From F23-B02 sp946405205 (GTDB lineage: Bacteria > Bacillota > Clostridia > Oscillospirales > Oscillospiraceae), in contig CAMJGL010000003.1 of assembly GCA_946405205.1 (NCBI GenBank), forward strand, positions 57,492 through 121,491: a stretch of DNA of 64,000 nt. Direction: 5' to 3'. Made by a program: the position numbers and the translations under genes. This document shows, in pieces, positions 16,361 to 24,577 of this stretch (the stretch's first letter is position 1; each line of letters starts with the position of its first letter). The notes beneath the pieces are model-generated. The model searched no databases. It was not told the DNA's origin and worked only from the letters and a program-made list of their open reading frames with translations.

Positions 16361-17315
16361 GACTGTTCTCCTTTTTGCTGCGCTTGCCCGCCAGCTTGAA
16401 CGAGCTCTTTGACTGTGCCCTGATATACGGAACGGCGAGGAAAACGGCAACTATGAGCGCGGTGAAGAGCTTGAGGTCGTTCGGGTCGAGCCTGAGCCAG
16501 AGGATGATGACCATGACGATGTAGTAAACGACGCCGCCGAGGGCAACGAATATGAGCCTTGTGCTGAAGCTGCAGCCCTTGCGGAATATCGCGTCGCAGA
16601 GCACCTCGCCGATGATGACTGCGGCAAGGCCGATAACGATGGCGCCGCGGCCCATGTTGATGTCGGCAAAGCCCTGGTACTGCGCCATGAGCCCGCCGGC
16701 GAGAGCCACCATGCCGTTGGAAAGCGCAAGGCCGATGAGCTTCATGTTGCTGATGTTTATACCCTGTGCGCGGCTCATCGCGGGGTTGGAGCCGGTTGCG
16801 CGGATAGCGGAGCCCTGCTCCGTGCCGAAGTACCAGTACAGCAGCGCAATGATCGCCGCGGCGATGATACCGCCCATGATTATGGAGTGCGGAACGTTTC
16901 TCATGCTGATGATGAGGTCATAGGTGTCGGGGTTGGCCGGTTTGTTTGCCGCCATGCCCATTATGCGCAGATTTATTGAATACAGCGCAAACTGCGTGAG
17001 GATACCCGCGAGGATAGCGGGTATGCCGAGCTTGGTGTGCAGAAGTCCGGTGACCAGACCTGCCAGAACACCCGCAAGAACCGCAACAATAACGGCGAAA
17101 TAGGCCGGATAGCCCGCCAGAATGAGCATGACCGTGACAGCGCCGCCCGTTGCAAACGAGCCGTCGACCGAGAGGTCGGCGATGTCCAGCAGACGGAAGG
17201 TGATATATACGCCTAAAGCCATGACGCCCCAGATAATGCCCTGAGCTACGCCGCCCGGCATACGCGAGATAAGATTGGGCAGGCTGAGGGCGGCCAGTGT
17301 TAAAGCAGCATTCAT
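16347..17315 (-). CDS. ABC transporter permease (TrpXYZ-type)
   Basis: The 322-residue integral membrane protein has about nine helices and belongs to the branched-chain/ribose-type permease superfamily (COG4120). Recognisable segments are LGVYITFRLLDIADLSVDGS near 32 and NPAMSRAQGINI near 180. The tail is basic and cytoplasmic. It is encoded between the binding protein and the ATPase. Confidence 0.88.
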   Translation of the reverse strand: MNAALTLAALSLPNLISRMPGGVAQGIIWGVMALGVYITFRLLDIADLSVDGSFATGGAVTVMLILAGYPAYFAVIVAVLAGVLAGLVTGLLHTKLGIPAILAGILTQFALYSINLRIMGMAANKPANPDTYDLIISMRNVPHSIIMGGIIAAAIIALLYWYFGTEQGSAIRATGSNPAMSRAQGINISNMKLIGLALSNGMVALAGGLMAQYQGFADINMGRGAIVIGLAAVIIGEVLCDAIFRKGCSFSTRLIFVALGGVVYYIVMVIILWLRLDPNDLKLFTALIVAVFLAVPYIRAQSKSSFKLAGKRSKKENSHAGT

Positions 17316-17342
17316 AAGGAAAACCTCGTATATCTATAGATT

Positions 17343-17445
17343 AGGGTCGATCTCCACAGGGAAAAACGTCCGGTTCGAGCCTGCTTTTCCCTGTGGAGGT
17401 TGACCCTATAGCCGCATACAGGAGCCAAAAGGCTCCCGTATGCGG
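17343..17445 (-). promoter_or_regulatory. Two hairpins between binding-protein and permease genes
   Basis: The first inverted repeat (17343-17407) pairs about 23-nt arms containing CTCCACAGGGAAAA and TTTTCCCTGTGGAG. The second (17412-17445) pairs CCGCATAC-GGAGCC with GGCTCC-GTATGCGG around AAAA. Neither has a T-run. Stem-loops at this position in binding-protein operons often stabilise the upstream message, which would favour the binding protein over the permease. A short TATGGA-type repetition follows at 17445-17480. Confidence 0.55.
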
Positions 17446-17479
17446 TATGGAATATGGAATATGGAGATGGAGTATGGAA

Positions 17480-18445
17480 TTATCCTTCAATAGCGGTGTA
17501 ACCCTCGGGGATGGTCACGTTGAGCTGAGATGCGATGTCAGCGTTGTACTTCTTGGCGGGCTCGGGGTAGTACTCGATAGCCATATCGGAGACCTCAGCC
17601 TCACCCTTGAGGATCTTGACTGCCATCTGGCCGGTGGTGCGGCCGAGCTCGTAGTAGTCGATGGAGAGGGTCGCAACGCCGCAGCCGGAGCAGATGCCCT
17701 CTTCGCCCGCGATGATGGGAACGCCGGCGGGAAGTGCGACTGCATTGATCGCCTCGGCGCAGGAAGCGGCGGTGTTATCGGTGGGGATGTAGAGCACGTC
17801 GCTCTCGGCGCAGGCGCTTGCGGTAACGGTGGAAACGTCGTTGGAGTCAGCGAAGGTGTAGACCTCGACGGTGATGTTCTTTGCCTCAAGGCATTCCTTG
17901 ACGACGTTTGCCTGGTACACGGAGTTGGGCTCGCCGGAGCAGTAGACGATACCGACGGTCTTTGCCTCGGGGAAGAGCTCGGTGATCATGTCGGCCTGCT
18001 GGTCCAGAGGAGCAAGGTCGGAGGTGCCGGAGATGTTGGTGCCGACGGTGCCGTTGAAGTTTTCGATCTCGAGAGCAACGCCGTATTCGGTGACGGAGGT
18101 GCCGAGAACGGGGATCTCATTGGTTGCCGCGGCCGCTGCCTGAAGCGCGGGAGTTGCATTTGCAAGGATAAGGTCAACACCGTTGGAAACAAAGCCGCTG
18201 CAGATGGTGGCGCAGGTGGCGCTGTCGCCGGAGGCGTTGCCTTCCTCGAAGGTCACGGCGTCGCCGAATTCCTCGGTGAGAACATCCTTGAAGCCCTGGG
18301 TGGCGGCGTCAAGCGCGGGGTGCTGAACGAGCTGGCAGATGCCGACGGTGTAGGTCTTCGCATCGCCCGAGTCGTCGCCGCTGCCGCAGGCGGCCAGTGA
18401 AAACAGCATCATTGCGGCAAGTGCGAGAGCAATAATTTTTTTCAT
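17480..18445 (-). CDS. ABC transporter substrate-binding lipoprotein (TrpX-type)
   Basis: The 321-residue protein begins with a lipoprotein signal (MKKIIALALAAMMLFSLAAC, lipobox LAAC with Cys20) and has the two-lobe ABC_sub_bind fold. Typical segments are VGICQLVQHPALDAATQGF, LILANATPALQAA and IPTDNTAASCAEAIN. It would hold the ligand outside the membrane. The ligand is unknown; TrpX homologues bind aromatic amino acids. The ATG follows GGAGGAAAA. It is the promoter-proximal gene of the transporter operon. Confidence 0.9.
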   Translation of the reverse strand: MKKIIALALAAMMLFSLAACGSGDDSGDAKTYTVGICQLVQHPALDAATQGFKDVLTEEFGDAVTFEEGNASGDSATCATICSGFVSNGVDLILANATPALQAAAAATNEIPVLGTSVTEYGVALEIENFNGTVGTNISGTSDLAPLDQQADMITELFPEAKTVGIVYCSGEPNSVYQANVVKECLEAKNITVEVYTFADSNDVSTVTASACAESDVLYIPTDNTAASCAEAINAVALPAGVPIIAGEEGICSGCGVATLSIDYYELGRTTGQMAVKILKGEAEVSDMAIEYYPEPAKKYNADIASQLNVTIPEGYTAIEG

Positions 18446-18653
18446 TGTATTTTCCTCCAAAAAAGTGTTTGAAATTAAAAATAGACCGCACTGTTTGTGC
18501 AGCCTGTTAATAAACTAATTCATCAAAACGATGACACCCGTTTCAAGCGCAGCACAAACGACCATTACTCTTGGGGAAAAAGTAATAGTAAAAATATCTG
18601 CCGGCTCTAAATCGGAATGACATCTTTTTGCTTCCTTTCTATGGGATGTGCCT

Positions 18654-18682
18654 ACTTTAACGCTTTTAACGGGAAAAGTCAA
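18654..18682 (-). promoter_or_regulatory. Probable promoter of the ABC transporter operon, with long leader
   Basis: Minus-strand TTGACT (18682-18677), 17 nt, TAAAGT (18659-18654). This leaves about 200 nt of untranslated leader (18446-18648) containing small stems such as ATTACT/AGTAAT. I see no T-box, no known riboswitch and no gene in 18446-18788. Confidence 0.5.
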
Positions 18683-18788
18683 TAGTTTTTTTGAATTTTT
18701 CCATTTAAATGGGCAAAGACGTGGATAAAACGGCTGAATACGCCGAATGACGGGGAAAACCGTGCTTTTTTTGCGCCGTCTTTTCCGC

Positions 18789-18817
18789 TTTACACGGACA
18801 CGGGCTGATAGTATAAT
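18789..18817 (+). promoter_or_regulatory. Promoter of the TPR-GNAT-phosphatase operon
   Basis: TTTACA (18789-18794), 17-nt spacer, consensus TATAAT (18812-18817). Confidence 0.8.
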
Positions 18818-18844
18818 ATATAAATCAGTATTATGGAGCGAACT

Positions 18845-19933
18845 ATGGACGATAAGCTTAGACGAAAACGGAATAAGTACACGAGCTTTATGATGAAAAG
18901 CGATAAGGTTCGCAAGGGCTTTGAGGACTCGTGGTACATCCATTGCAGGATGTTCGGCGACATTATGGAGCCCGCCTTCAGGGACGATACCGCCTCCCGC
19001 ATGGAGCTTGCTGCCGCGCTCAACTTCATAAGCAAGGGAGAGATAAGCAGGGGCGTAAAAAAGCTCGGCAAGCTCTTTGAGTTCTGCGAGACGGACGCGG
19101 ACTTCGCGGCCTTTTATTTCTTCATGGGCGTGTGCTATGAGCGCATAGGCATGAGTATGAACGCGGGGGTGTTTTTCGCCGAATCGGCAAAGCGCGAACC
19201 TGAGTTTTACATGGTGTATCTCATGCTGGCAAAATGCCTGCACGAAGAAAAACGCTACGAGGAGGCGCTCGGCGTGTATATCCGCACGCTTGAGGTCATC
19301 GAAGAAAGCCCCAAAAAGTACGAGGTGCCCGCCGTGAGGGAGGAGCCGCTTTTAGGCTCCGTGCACGGCAACATGGCAAACTGCCTTGTCATGATGCGCC
19401 GGTACGACGAGGCCGAATACGAGCTGTACGAGACTGCGCGTTATAATTACGACCCGCCGATGATAAATCTGACCTGGGCCGCGCTGTACGCGGCGACCGA
19501 CCGCAAGCAGCTTGCGCGGGAGAAGATGGGCAAGCTGCGCGCCTCTCTTCCGGAGCTTGAGTCGGCAACGGTGCTGATGATACAGGAGATACTTGAACAG
19601 AAAAATCCGCGGTTTTACCTGAAACCTATTGACCCGAAGCGCCTGACGGAGTTCTGGGCGTGGTTTGAGGAAAACGAGCTGCAGCTCCGCCGTCCGCCCG
19701 GGGACGGTGCCGCGGCCGGGCTGTTCAAAGAGCTTCAGGAGCGCCTTTGCGGCCTGTTTGACTGCATTGACGCCCCCGAGCAGCCGCGCTTCGCGCTCAG
19801 CCCCGAGGGGAAAAAGACAGCGCTCAGCTTTTTTGATAACTACAATCTGACCTTTGAGATATGGCTGGGCAGGCTGGTCGATACGGCGCCAAAAAGTCTC
19901 AGGGAAAACTGGAGCTTTTATTCCGTGCATTGA
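18845..19933 (+). CDS. Tetratricopeptide-repeat protein
   Basis: The 362-residue soluble protein is almost entirely helical. TPR-like units are readable between about 70 and 240 (for example AALNFISKGEISRGVKKLGK, MLAKCLHEEKRYEEALGVY and MANCLVMMRRYDEAEYELYE). The C-terminal 100 residues form a separate region with no recognised motif. I start at the second ATG, which has GGAG six nt upstream, rather than four codons earlier. It probably acts as a protein-interaction scaffold; the partner is unknown. Cotranscribed with the next two genes. Confidence 0.75.
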   Translation: MDDKLRRKRNKYTSFMMKSDKVRKGFEDSWYIHCRMFGDIMEPAFRDDTASRMELAAALNFISKGEISRGVKKLGKLFEFCETDADFAAFYFFMGVCYERIGMSMNAGVFFAESAKREPEFYMVYLMLAKCLHEEKRYEEALGVYIRTLEVIEESPKKYEVPAVREEPLLGSVHGNMANCLVMMRRYDEAEYELYETARYNYDPPMINLTWAALYAATDRKQLAREKMGKLRASLPELESATVLMIQEILEQKNPRFYLKPIDPKRLTEFWAWFEENELQLRRPPGDGAAAGLFKELQERLCGLFDCIDAPEQPRFALSPEGKKTALSFFDNYNLTFEIWLGRLVDTAPKSLRENWSFYSVH

Positions 19934-19943
19934 GGAGAGAAAT

Positions 19944-20444
19944 ATGGATAAGCTGTATTTCAGAGAATTTGAAATAGTCCCCGCCTATGAGCACGCAGAG
20001 CAGATAGCGGAGCTTTTTTCAGAATATACGCAGATGCTCAAGGATAACGACCCCGATTTCGCAGGATATCTTGAGCTTCAGAGATACGATGACGAGCTTG
20101 CCGATCTGCATCATAAATACGGCGAGCCCGACGGCAGGCTGTACATCGCATATCTCGGCGAAAAGAGCGCCGCCTGCGTCGGTATGAAGCGGCAGGACGA
20201 GCGCTCCTGCGAGCTCAAGCGCCTGTATGTCCGGCCCGAATACCGCGGAAGGGGCCTTGCGCGGTACCTGACGGAGCTGATACTGGGCGAGGCGAAAAAG
20301 GCGGGCTACGAGCAGGTGCTGCTCGACACGCTGCCCTTTCTCGGGGAAGCTCAGGCGCTGTATAAAAGCCTCGGCTTTTACGAGATCCCGAAATATCTCG
20401 AAAGCCCCATGGAGGACGCGATCTATATGAGGTACGATCTATGA
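19944..20444 (+). CDS. GNAT family N-acetyltransferase
   Basis: The 166-residue protein has the GNAT core: CELKRLYVRPEYRGRGLARYL (about 93-113) contains the acetyl-CoA pyrophosphate loop RGRGLA, and ALYKSLGFYEIPKY near 145 is motif B. The substrate is unknown. The ATG follows GAGGAGAG 10 nt after the TPR gene, and the stop overlaps the next start by 4 nt. Confidence 0.85.
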   Translation: MDKLYFREFEIVPAYEHAEQIAELFSEYTQMLKDNDPDFAGYLELQRYDDELADLHHKYGEPDGRLYIAYLGEKSAACVGMKRQDERSCELKRLYVRPEYRGRGLARYLTELILGEAKKAGYEQVLLDTLPFLGEAQALYKSLGFYEIPKYLESPMEDAIYMRYDL

Positions 20445-21130
20445 TAAAATATATCCTTTTTGACGTTGACGACACGCTGCTCGACTTCGGCAAAGCCGAG
20501 GAGGCGGCCATAAGAAAGACCTTTGAGCGCATCGGCATCCCCGCGGCGGAGGAGACGGTACGTCGCTACAGAGAGATAAACGCGCAGCAGTGGGCGCGCT
20601 TTGAAAAGGGCGAGATCACCCGCGAGAAGCTGCTCACAGAGCGCTTCGATATCCTTTTTTCCGAGCTTGGGCTGTCCGATATACCCAGCGAGATGGCGCA
20701 GGCAAGCTATGAGTATCTTCTCGGCATAGGCCACTATTTTGTGGACGGAGCCGAGGAGCTGCTTGAGGCGCTCAAGGATAAATACGAGCTTTACATCGTT
20801 TCAAACGGCAACGCCTCCGTGCAGGACAGGCGGCTCAAAAGCGCGGGGATAATCCCGTATTTCAGGGAGGTCTTCATCTCCGAGCGTGTGGGCTTTAATA
20901 AGCCCTCGGCAGAGTTTTTTGACGCCTGCTTTGAGCGCATCCCGGGCTTTGAAAAGGACAAGGCGATCATAGTTGGGGACAGGCTTTCCTCGGACATACT
21001 GGGCGGGATAAACGCGGGCGTTAAGACCTGCTGGTTCAATCCCAAGGGAGAAGCGCCCGACCCGGATATCCCCGCCGACTATGAGATAAAGCATCTGAGC
21101 GAGCTTCCCGCCCTGCTCGAGAGAATATAA
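20441..21130 (+). CDS. HAD phosphatase, YjjG-like pyrimidine 5'-nucleotidase
   Basis: The 229-residue enzyme has all HAD motifs: DVDDTLLDF (Asp9/Asp11), SNGN for motif II near 123, Lys in the GFNKPS segment for motif III, and VGDRLSSDILGG for motif IV near 180. The helical cap follows motif I. This arrangement matches the YjjG group, which removes phosphate from non-canonical pyrimidine nucleotides. ATGA overlap with the acetyltransferase gene indicates translational coupling. Confidence 0.87.
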   Translation: MIKYILFDVDDTLLDFGKAEEAAIRKTFERIGIPAAEETVRRYREINAQQWARFEKGEITREKLLTERFDILFSELGLSDIPSEMAQASYEYLLGIGHYFVDGAEELLEALKDKYELYIVSNGNASVQDRRLKSAGIIPYFREVFISERVGFNKPSAEFFDACFERIPGFEKDKAIIVGDRLSSDILGGINAGVKTCWFNPKGEAPDPDIPADYEIKHLSELPALLERI

Positions 21131-21161
21131 AAAGCTGAGGCTCAGTCGAGCCTCAGCTTTT
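21130..21161. terminator. Bidirectional terminator overlapping the sfp-type gene 3' end
   Basis: AAAAGCTGAGGCTC / GAGCCTCAGCTTTT with an AGTC loop. The last codons of the minus-strand phosphopantetheinyl transferase gene lie inside the stem. Confidence 0.85.
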
Positions 21162-21729
21162 CAAATGTGATCTCATCCATGTGATCTGTTTTTACGCACA
21201 GGCCGATAAAACAGCCCTCATGCTCGAAGCTGCGCAGGGAAAAGCCCTCGACGCCGTCGGCGACCGAGAAGCCCGCCATGTCGGCAAGACGCCCGCCGCG
21301 GGCCTTGATCAGGCTCTCCTTGAGCACCCACAGGCGGCAAAACTCCCGATCGGGCTGCTGACTTTCCGCAACGAGGCGGTACTCCTCGGGAGCGAAAAAC
21401 CGCGAGGCCAGCCTTTCCGAGCCCTCGTGCGGAGCCTCGATATCAACGCCGATATCAAAGTCGGATACGGCGCAGACGGCGTAGGGGCCGCTGTGGGCGA
21501 GGGAAAAGCGCAGCGGCGAGCCCTCAAAATAGGGCTTTCCGTTTTCGCCGAGGGAGTATTCGGCCCTGCTGCCGACGGCTCTCCGGAGCAGAAGCTCCGC
21601 TCCGAGGGACTGCCGCTTTTTCTCATCGTCCGGCAGGCGCAGGACCTTGCTCCTGCGCGTTTCCGATACCTTTTGCAGGGCTGAGTCTATGTCAAGCCCG
21701 CCCGTATCGGCAATGTAAAGCTTTATCAT
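21142..21729 (-). CDS. 4'-phosphopantetheinyl transferase (Sfp-type)
   Basis: The 195-residue enzyme would transfer the phosphopantetheine arm of coenzyme A onto a carrier-protein serine. Motifs are GKPYF ... FSLAHSG (about 64-80), GVDIEA (Asp/Glu magnesium ligands, about 93-98) and FCRLWVLKESLIKARG (about 128-143) with the WxxKESxxK signature. Both AcpS-like fatty-acid and secondary-metabolism carriers are possible; no polyketide or peptide synthetase is nearby. It overlaps the HD gene by 4 nt. Confidence 0.88.
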   Translation of the reverse strand: MIKLYIADTGGLDIDSALQKVSETRRSKVLRLPDDEKKRQSLGAELLLRRAVGSRAEYSLGENGKPYFEGSPLRFSLAHSGPYAVCAVSDFDIGVDIEAPHEGSERLASRFFAPEEYRLVAESQQPDREFCRLWVLKESLIKARGGRLADMAGFSVADGVEGFSLRSFEHEGCFIGLCVKTDHMDEITFEKLRLD

Positions 21730-22268
21730 GCGCGCATTGCGTCAAGCGTTTTCTGAAACAGCGTGTCAAGCTCCCAGCCAAGCATCTGAGCGCCTCTTAT
21801 TATGACGTCTCTCGAGCAGCCGGCGGCGAACTTCTTGTCCTTGAACTTTTTCTTTATGGACTTGACCTCCATGTCGGAGATGCCGTTGGGGCGCATGAGC
21901 GCGACGGCGCCGATGAGGCCGGTAAGCTCGTCCGTTGCGAAGAGTACCTTTTCCATGAATTCGGTGGGCTCAACGTCGATGCAGATGCCGTAGCCGTGGC
22001 TGATGACGGCGTGTATCATCTCCTCGTCGATGTCAAGCTCATGCAGCATCTCGTCTGCCTTGACGCAGTGCTGCTCGGGGTAGAGTTCAAAGTCGATGTC
22101 GTGGAGCATTCCGACGGCCGCCCAGAAATCCACGCGTTCGGGGTCAAATTCCTTGGCAAGCTCGCCCATGACCTTGGAAACGGTCTCGGCGTGCTGGATA
22201 TGGAAGGCGTCCTTGTTATAGCGCATAACAAGCTCCTTGGCCTGCTCAACGGTAGGGATGTAGCTCAT
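21726..22268 (-). CDS. HD domain protein
   Basis: The 180-residue protein has the metal-binding HD pattern: HIQHAETV near 23, MLHDIDFE near 53 (the HD pair), and SHGYG near 90. Such single-domain proteins are predicted phosphohydrolases; the substrate is unknown. A strong AAGGAGG ribosome site precedes the ATG. It is the first gene of a two-gene operon with the phosphopantetheinyl transferase. Confidence 0.85.
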   Translation of the reverse strand: MSYIPTVEQAKELVMRYNKDAFHIQHAETVSKVMGELAKEFDPERVDFWAAVGMLHDIDFELYPEQHCVKADEMLHELDIDEEMIHAVISHGYGICIDVEPTEFMEKVLFATDELTGLIGAVALMRPNGISDMEVKSIKKKFKDKKFAAGCSRDVIIRGAQMLGWELDTLFQKTLDAMRA

Positions 22269-22340
22269 ATTTTTACCTCCTTGGAATATGATGCACTATT
22301 CTACTACCAAAAAAGCCGTAAATCAACAGTAAACATACTG

Positions 22341-22369
22341 TTTTCACGCGCTGAAAAGTGTGGTAAAAT
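22341..22369 (+). promoter_or_regulatory. Promoter of the ogt-rlmI operon
   Basis: TTTTCA (22341-22346), 17 nt, and an extended -10 TGGTAAAAT (TAAAAT at 22364-22369). Confidence 0.6.
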
Positions 22370-22397
22370 ATCAGAGTATTCCCCGCGGAAGGAGCTG

Positions 22398-22910
22398 ATG
22401 AACACGGACGAAAAGTATAAAGCCGCGGCAGACGGCGGAGCGCTTTTGCAGCGGGAGCGGGCATGGTGCCTGTGCCGGACGCCTATCGGCACGGTGCGAA
22501 TTACGGAAAGCGAAAAGGGCATCACCGGCCTGAGCTTTTTCGAAGGTACCGAAGAAGCGCCCGAAGTCGGCGGCATTTACCTCGGCGATGCCTGCCGGCA
22601 GCTTAGGGAGTATTTTTCAAAAAAGCGCAGGAGCTTTGACGTTCCGCTCGACCTCAGCGGCAGCGAGTTTCAGCTCCGTGTCTGGAATGAGCTTCAGGGC
22701 ATCCCCTGCGGCGAGACGCGCAGCTATCAGGACATCGCGGTGAGCATAGGCAATCCGAAGGCCGCACGGGCGGTGGGACTTGCCAACAACCGAAACCCCA
22801 TACTCATAATGATCCCCTGCCACCGCGTGGTGGGCAAAAATAAAAAGCTTGTCGGCTACGCCGGCGGCGTTGAGCGCAAGGAATACCTGCTTGCGCTGGA
22901 AAAGGACTGA
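22398..22910 (+). CDS. ogt: Methylated-DNA--protein-cysteine methyltransferase
   Basis: This suicide repair enzyme transfers alkyl groups from O6-alkylguanine to its own cysteine. The 170-residue protein has a short N-terminal domain, then the DNA-binding helix region (FQLRVWNELQGIPCGETRSY) and the active-site motif IPCHRVVG near 136, with Cys as acceptor. The AAGGAG box is only 3 nt from the ATG, which is tight, so the true start may be slightly downstream. Five nt separate it from rlmI. Confidence 0.92.
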   Translation: MNTDEKYKAAADGGALLQRERAWCLCRTPIGTVRITESEKGITGLSFFEGTEEAPEVGGIYLGDACRQLREYFSKKRRSFDVPLDLSGSEFQLRVWNELQGIPCGETRSYQDIAVSIGNPKAARAVGLANNRNPILIMIPCHRVVGKNKKLVGYAGGVERKEYLLALEKD

Positions 22911-22915
22911 TAACT

Positions 22916-24142
22916 ATGAAAGCACAGCGGGAATTTCCGCGGTTTATAATAAGCGAAAAGGGCGCCCGATGGGTCGGGCAGGGGCATCCGTGGATATACG
23001 CGGCGGAGGTCGTGGCGGCGCAGGAGGCCGAAAACGGAGCTCTGGTCGACGCGGTGAGCGAAAAGGGCAGGTATCTGGGCACGGGCTTCGTGAGCTACGA
23101 GAGCAAGATACGAATCCGCCTCATCTCGCGCAACGCAAACGACAGGTTCGACGAGAGCTTTTGGCGGCGGCGCATAGGCTATGCATGGGACTACCGCAAG
23201 ACCGTCATGGGCGGGGATATATCCTGCTGCCGCGTCATTTTCGGCGAGGCAGACGGCTTCCCGGGGCTCACCGTCGACCGCTTTTCGGACATCCTCGTGA
23301 CGCAGACCCTGTCCGCGGGCATGGAAAAGCTCAAGCCGCTGCTGTTTCCGCTCATCGCGGAGCGGCTTCGCTCCGACGGGCAGGAGATACGCGGCATTTA
23401 TGAGCGCAACGACGTCGCCATCCGCGCTCTTGAGGGCCTTGAGCAGAACAAGGGCTGGTTTGAGCTTGAGGGCGAGACGCACCCCGATAGCTGCGTGACG
23501 GAGATATGCGAAAACGGCATATACTACAGCGTCGATGTGGAAAACGGACAGAAAACAGGCTTTTTCCTCGACCAGAAATATAACCGCCTTGCGGTCGCAA
23601 GGCTTGCCAGGGGCAGGCGCGTGCTCGACTGCTTCACGCACACGGGCTCCTTTGCCCTGAACGCGGCAAAGGGCGGGGCGGCCCACGTCACCGCCGTGGA
23701 TATATCCGAGACCGCCGTCGAAATGGCGCGGAAAAACGCCGTCCGCAACGGGCTTGAGGAGAATATGGACTTCGTCGCCGCGAATGTTTTCGACCTTCTG
23801 CCGGAGCTTGAAAGCAAGGGCAAGGCCCCGTATGATTTCATAATCCTCGACCCTCCGGCCTTCACCAAATCGCGAAAGACCGTGCATAACGCGGAGAAGG
23901 GCTATAAGGAGATAAACCTGCGTGCGCTCAAGCTGCTGCCGCGCGGCGGATATTTCGCCACCGCGTCATGCAGTCATTTCATGCCCTCGGAGCTTTTCGT
24001 CAGGATGCTGCGCTCTGCCGCGGCGGACGCGGGCGTTGAGCTGCGGCAGATAGAGGCCCGCCAGCAAGCCCCCGACCACCCCATACTGTGGAACGTGCCC
24101 GAGACCGATTATCTCAAATTCTATATTTTTCAGGTGGTATGA
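22916..24142 (+). CDS. Class I SAM-dependent rRNA methyltransferase (RlmI family)
   Basis: The 408-residue protein has an N-terminal PUA RNA-binding domain (about 8-85), a middle EEHEE-like segment, and a C-terminal methyltransferase fold. Motif I is VLDCFTHTGSFAL near 237. The acidic loop is AVDISETAVEMARKN. The catalytic DPPAFTKS lies near 318, and a cysteine follows in TASCSHF near 353. E. coli RlmI makes m5C1962 in 23S rRNA; the same target is likely but not shown. Confidence 0.9.
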   Translation: MKAQREFPRFIISEKGARWVGQGHPWIYAAEVVAAQEAENGALVDAVSEKGRYLGTGFVSYESKIRIRLISRNANDRFDESFWRRRIGYAWDYRKTVMGGDISCCRVIFGEADGFPGLTVDRFSDILVTQTLSAGMEKLKPLLFPLIAERLRSDGQEIRGIYERNDVAIRALEGLEQNKGWFELEGETHPDSCVTEICENGIYYSVDVENGQKTGFFLDQKYNRLAVARLARGRRVLDCFTHTGSFALNAAKGGAAHVTAVDISETAVEMARKNAVRNGLEENMDFVAANVFDLLPELESKGKAPYDFIILDPPAFTKSRKTVHNAEKGYKEINLRALKLLPRGGYFATASCSHFMPSELFVRMLRSAAADAGVELRQIEARQQAPDHPILWNVPETDYLKFYIFQVV

Positions 24143-24146
24143 GCAT

Positions 24147-24182
24147 AAAAACATCGGACTTGTTTTCAAGTCCGATGTTTTT
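24147..24182. terminator. Bidirectional terminator after rlmI-type gene
   Basis: A perfect 16-bp stem with a TTTT loop (core ACATCGGACTTG / CAAGTCCGATGT) has A- and T-run ends and lies between two convergent genes. Confidence 0.92.
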
Positions 24183-24187
24183 TCCCG

Positions 24188-24478
24188 TCAGGGGGTGATG
24201 GGCTGGGTGCTGATGGCGGGGCTGCTGTTCGGAACGGCGGTGGGCACGGTATCGTTGTTGCCGTTTCCGTCCGTGTTGTCGTCATCATCGAAATCGAGGA
24301 TGTCGTTGTCGCCGCGGTCGCCGTTGTCGCCGTTATCGGGAACGTTGCCGTCGTTATTGTCGTGAGTGTTGTCGCCGATATAGCCGTCGTTGCCGTTGTC
24401 AACGTTGCCCTTTCCGCAGCCTGCAAGGCAGCTGCACAAAAGTGCAAAAGCAAGTATAAGGATTCCGAGCTTTTTCAC
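24188..24478 (-). CDS. Small Asn/Asp/Gly-rich lipoprotein
   Basis: The 96-residue protein has a lipoprotein signal peptide (MKKLGILILAFALLCSCLAGC, lipobox LAGC, Cys21) followed by a low-complexity tail rich in Asn, Asp and Gly and a Ser/Thr/Pro end. No domain is recognisable. The start codon is GTG with GGAGGT upstream. The tail probably acts as a flexible surface linker. The low-complexity region makes homology calls unreliable. Confidence 0.65.
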   Translation of the reverse strand: MKKLGILILAFALLCSCLAGCGKGNVDNGNDGYIGDNTHDNNDGNVPDNGDNGDRGDNDILDFDDDDNTDGNGNNDTVPTAVPNSSPAISTQPITP

Positions 24479-24541
24479 GCTTTTACCTCCAGAAAAGTAT
24501 TTACTGCCTTAGCTTTTCCAAAAGATAAAAATATATTCGCG

Positions 24542-24570
24542 TTGAAAATGCGTTTATAAGATGCTATATT
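24542..24570 (+). promoter_or_regulatory. rlmD: rlmD promoter predicting a near-leaderless mRNA
   Basis: TTGAAA (24542-24547), 17 nt, and an extended -10 TGCTATATT (TATATT at 24565-24570). Transcription would begin about 7 nt further on, at the ATG at 24578. Confidence 0.6.
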
Positions 24571-24577
24571 AAAAAAT

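Noticed and set aside
18446..18650. T-box or known riboswitch before the ABC binding-protein gene
   Set aside because: No T-box sequence, specifier loop or terminator/antiterminator pair is visible.
24188..24478. Calcium-binding (dockerin-like) repeats in the Asn/Asp-rich lipoprotein
   Set aside because: The Asp/Asn runs lack the spacing of EF-hand or dockerin loops and look like low-complexity linker.
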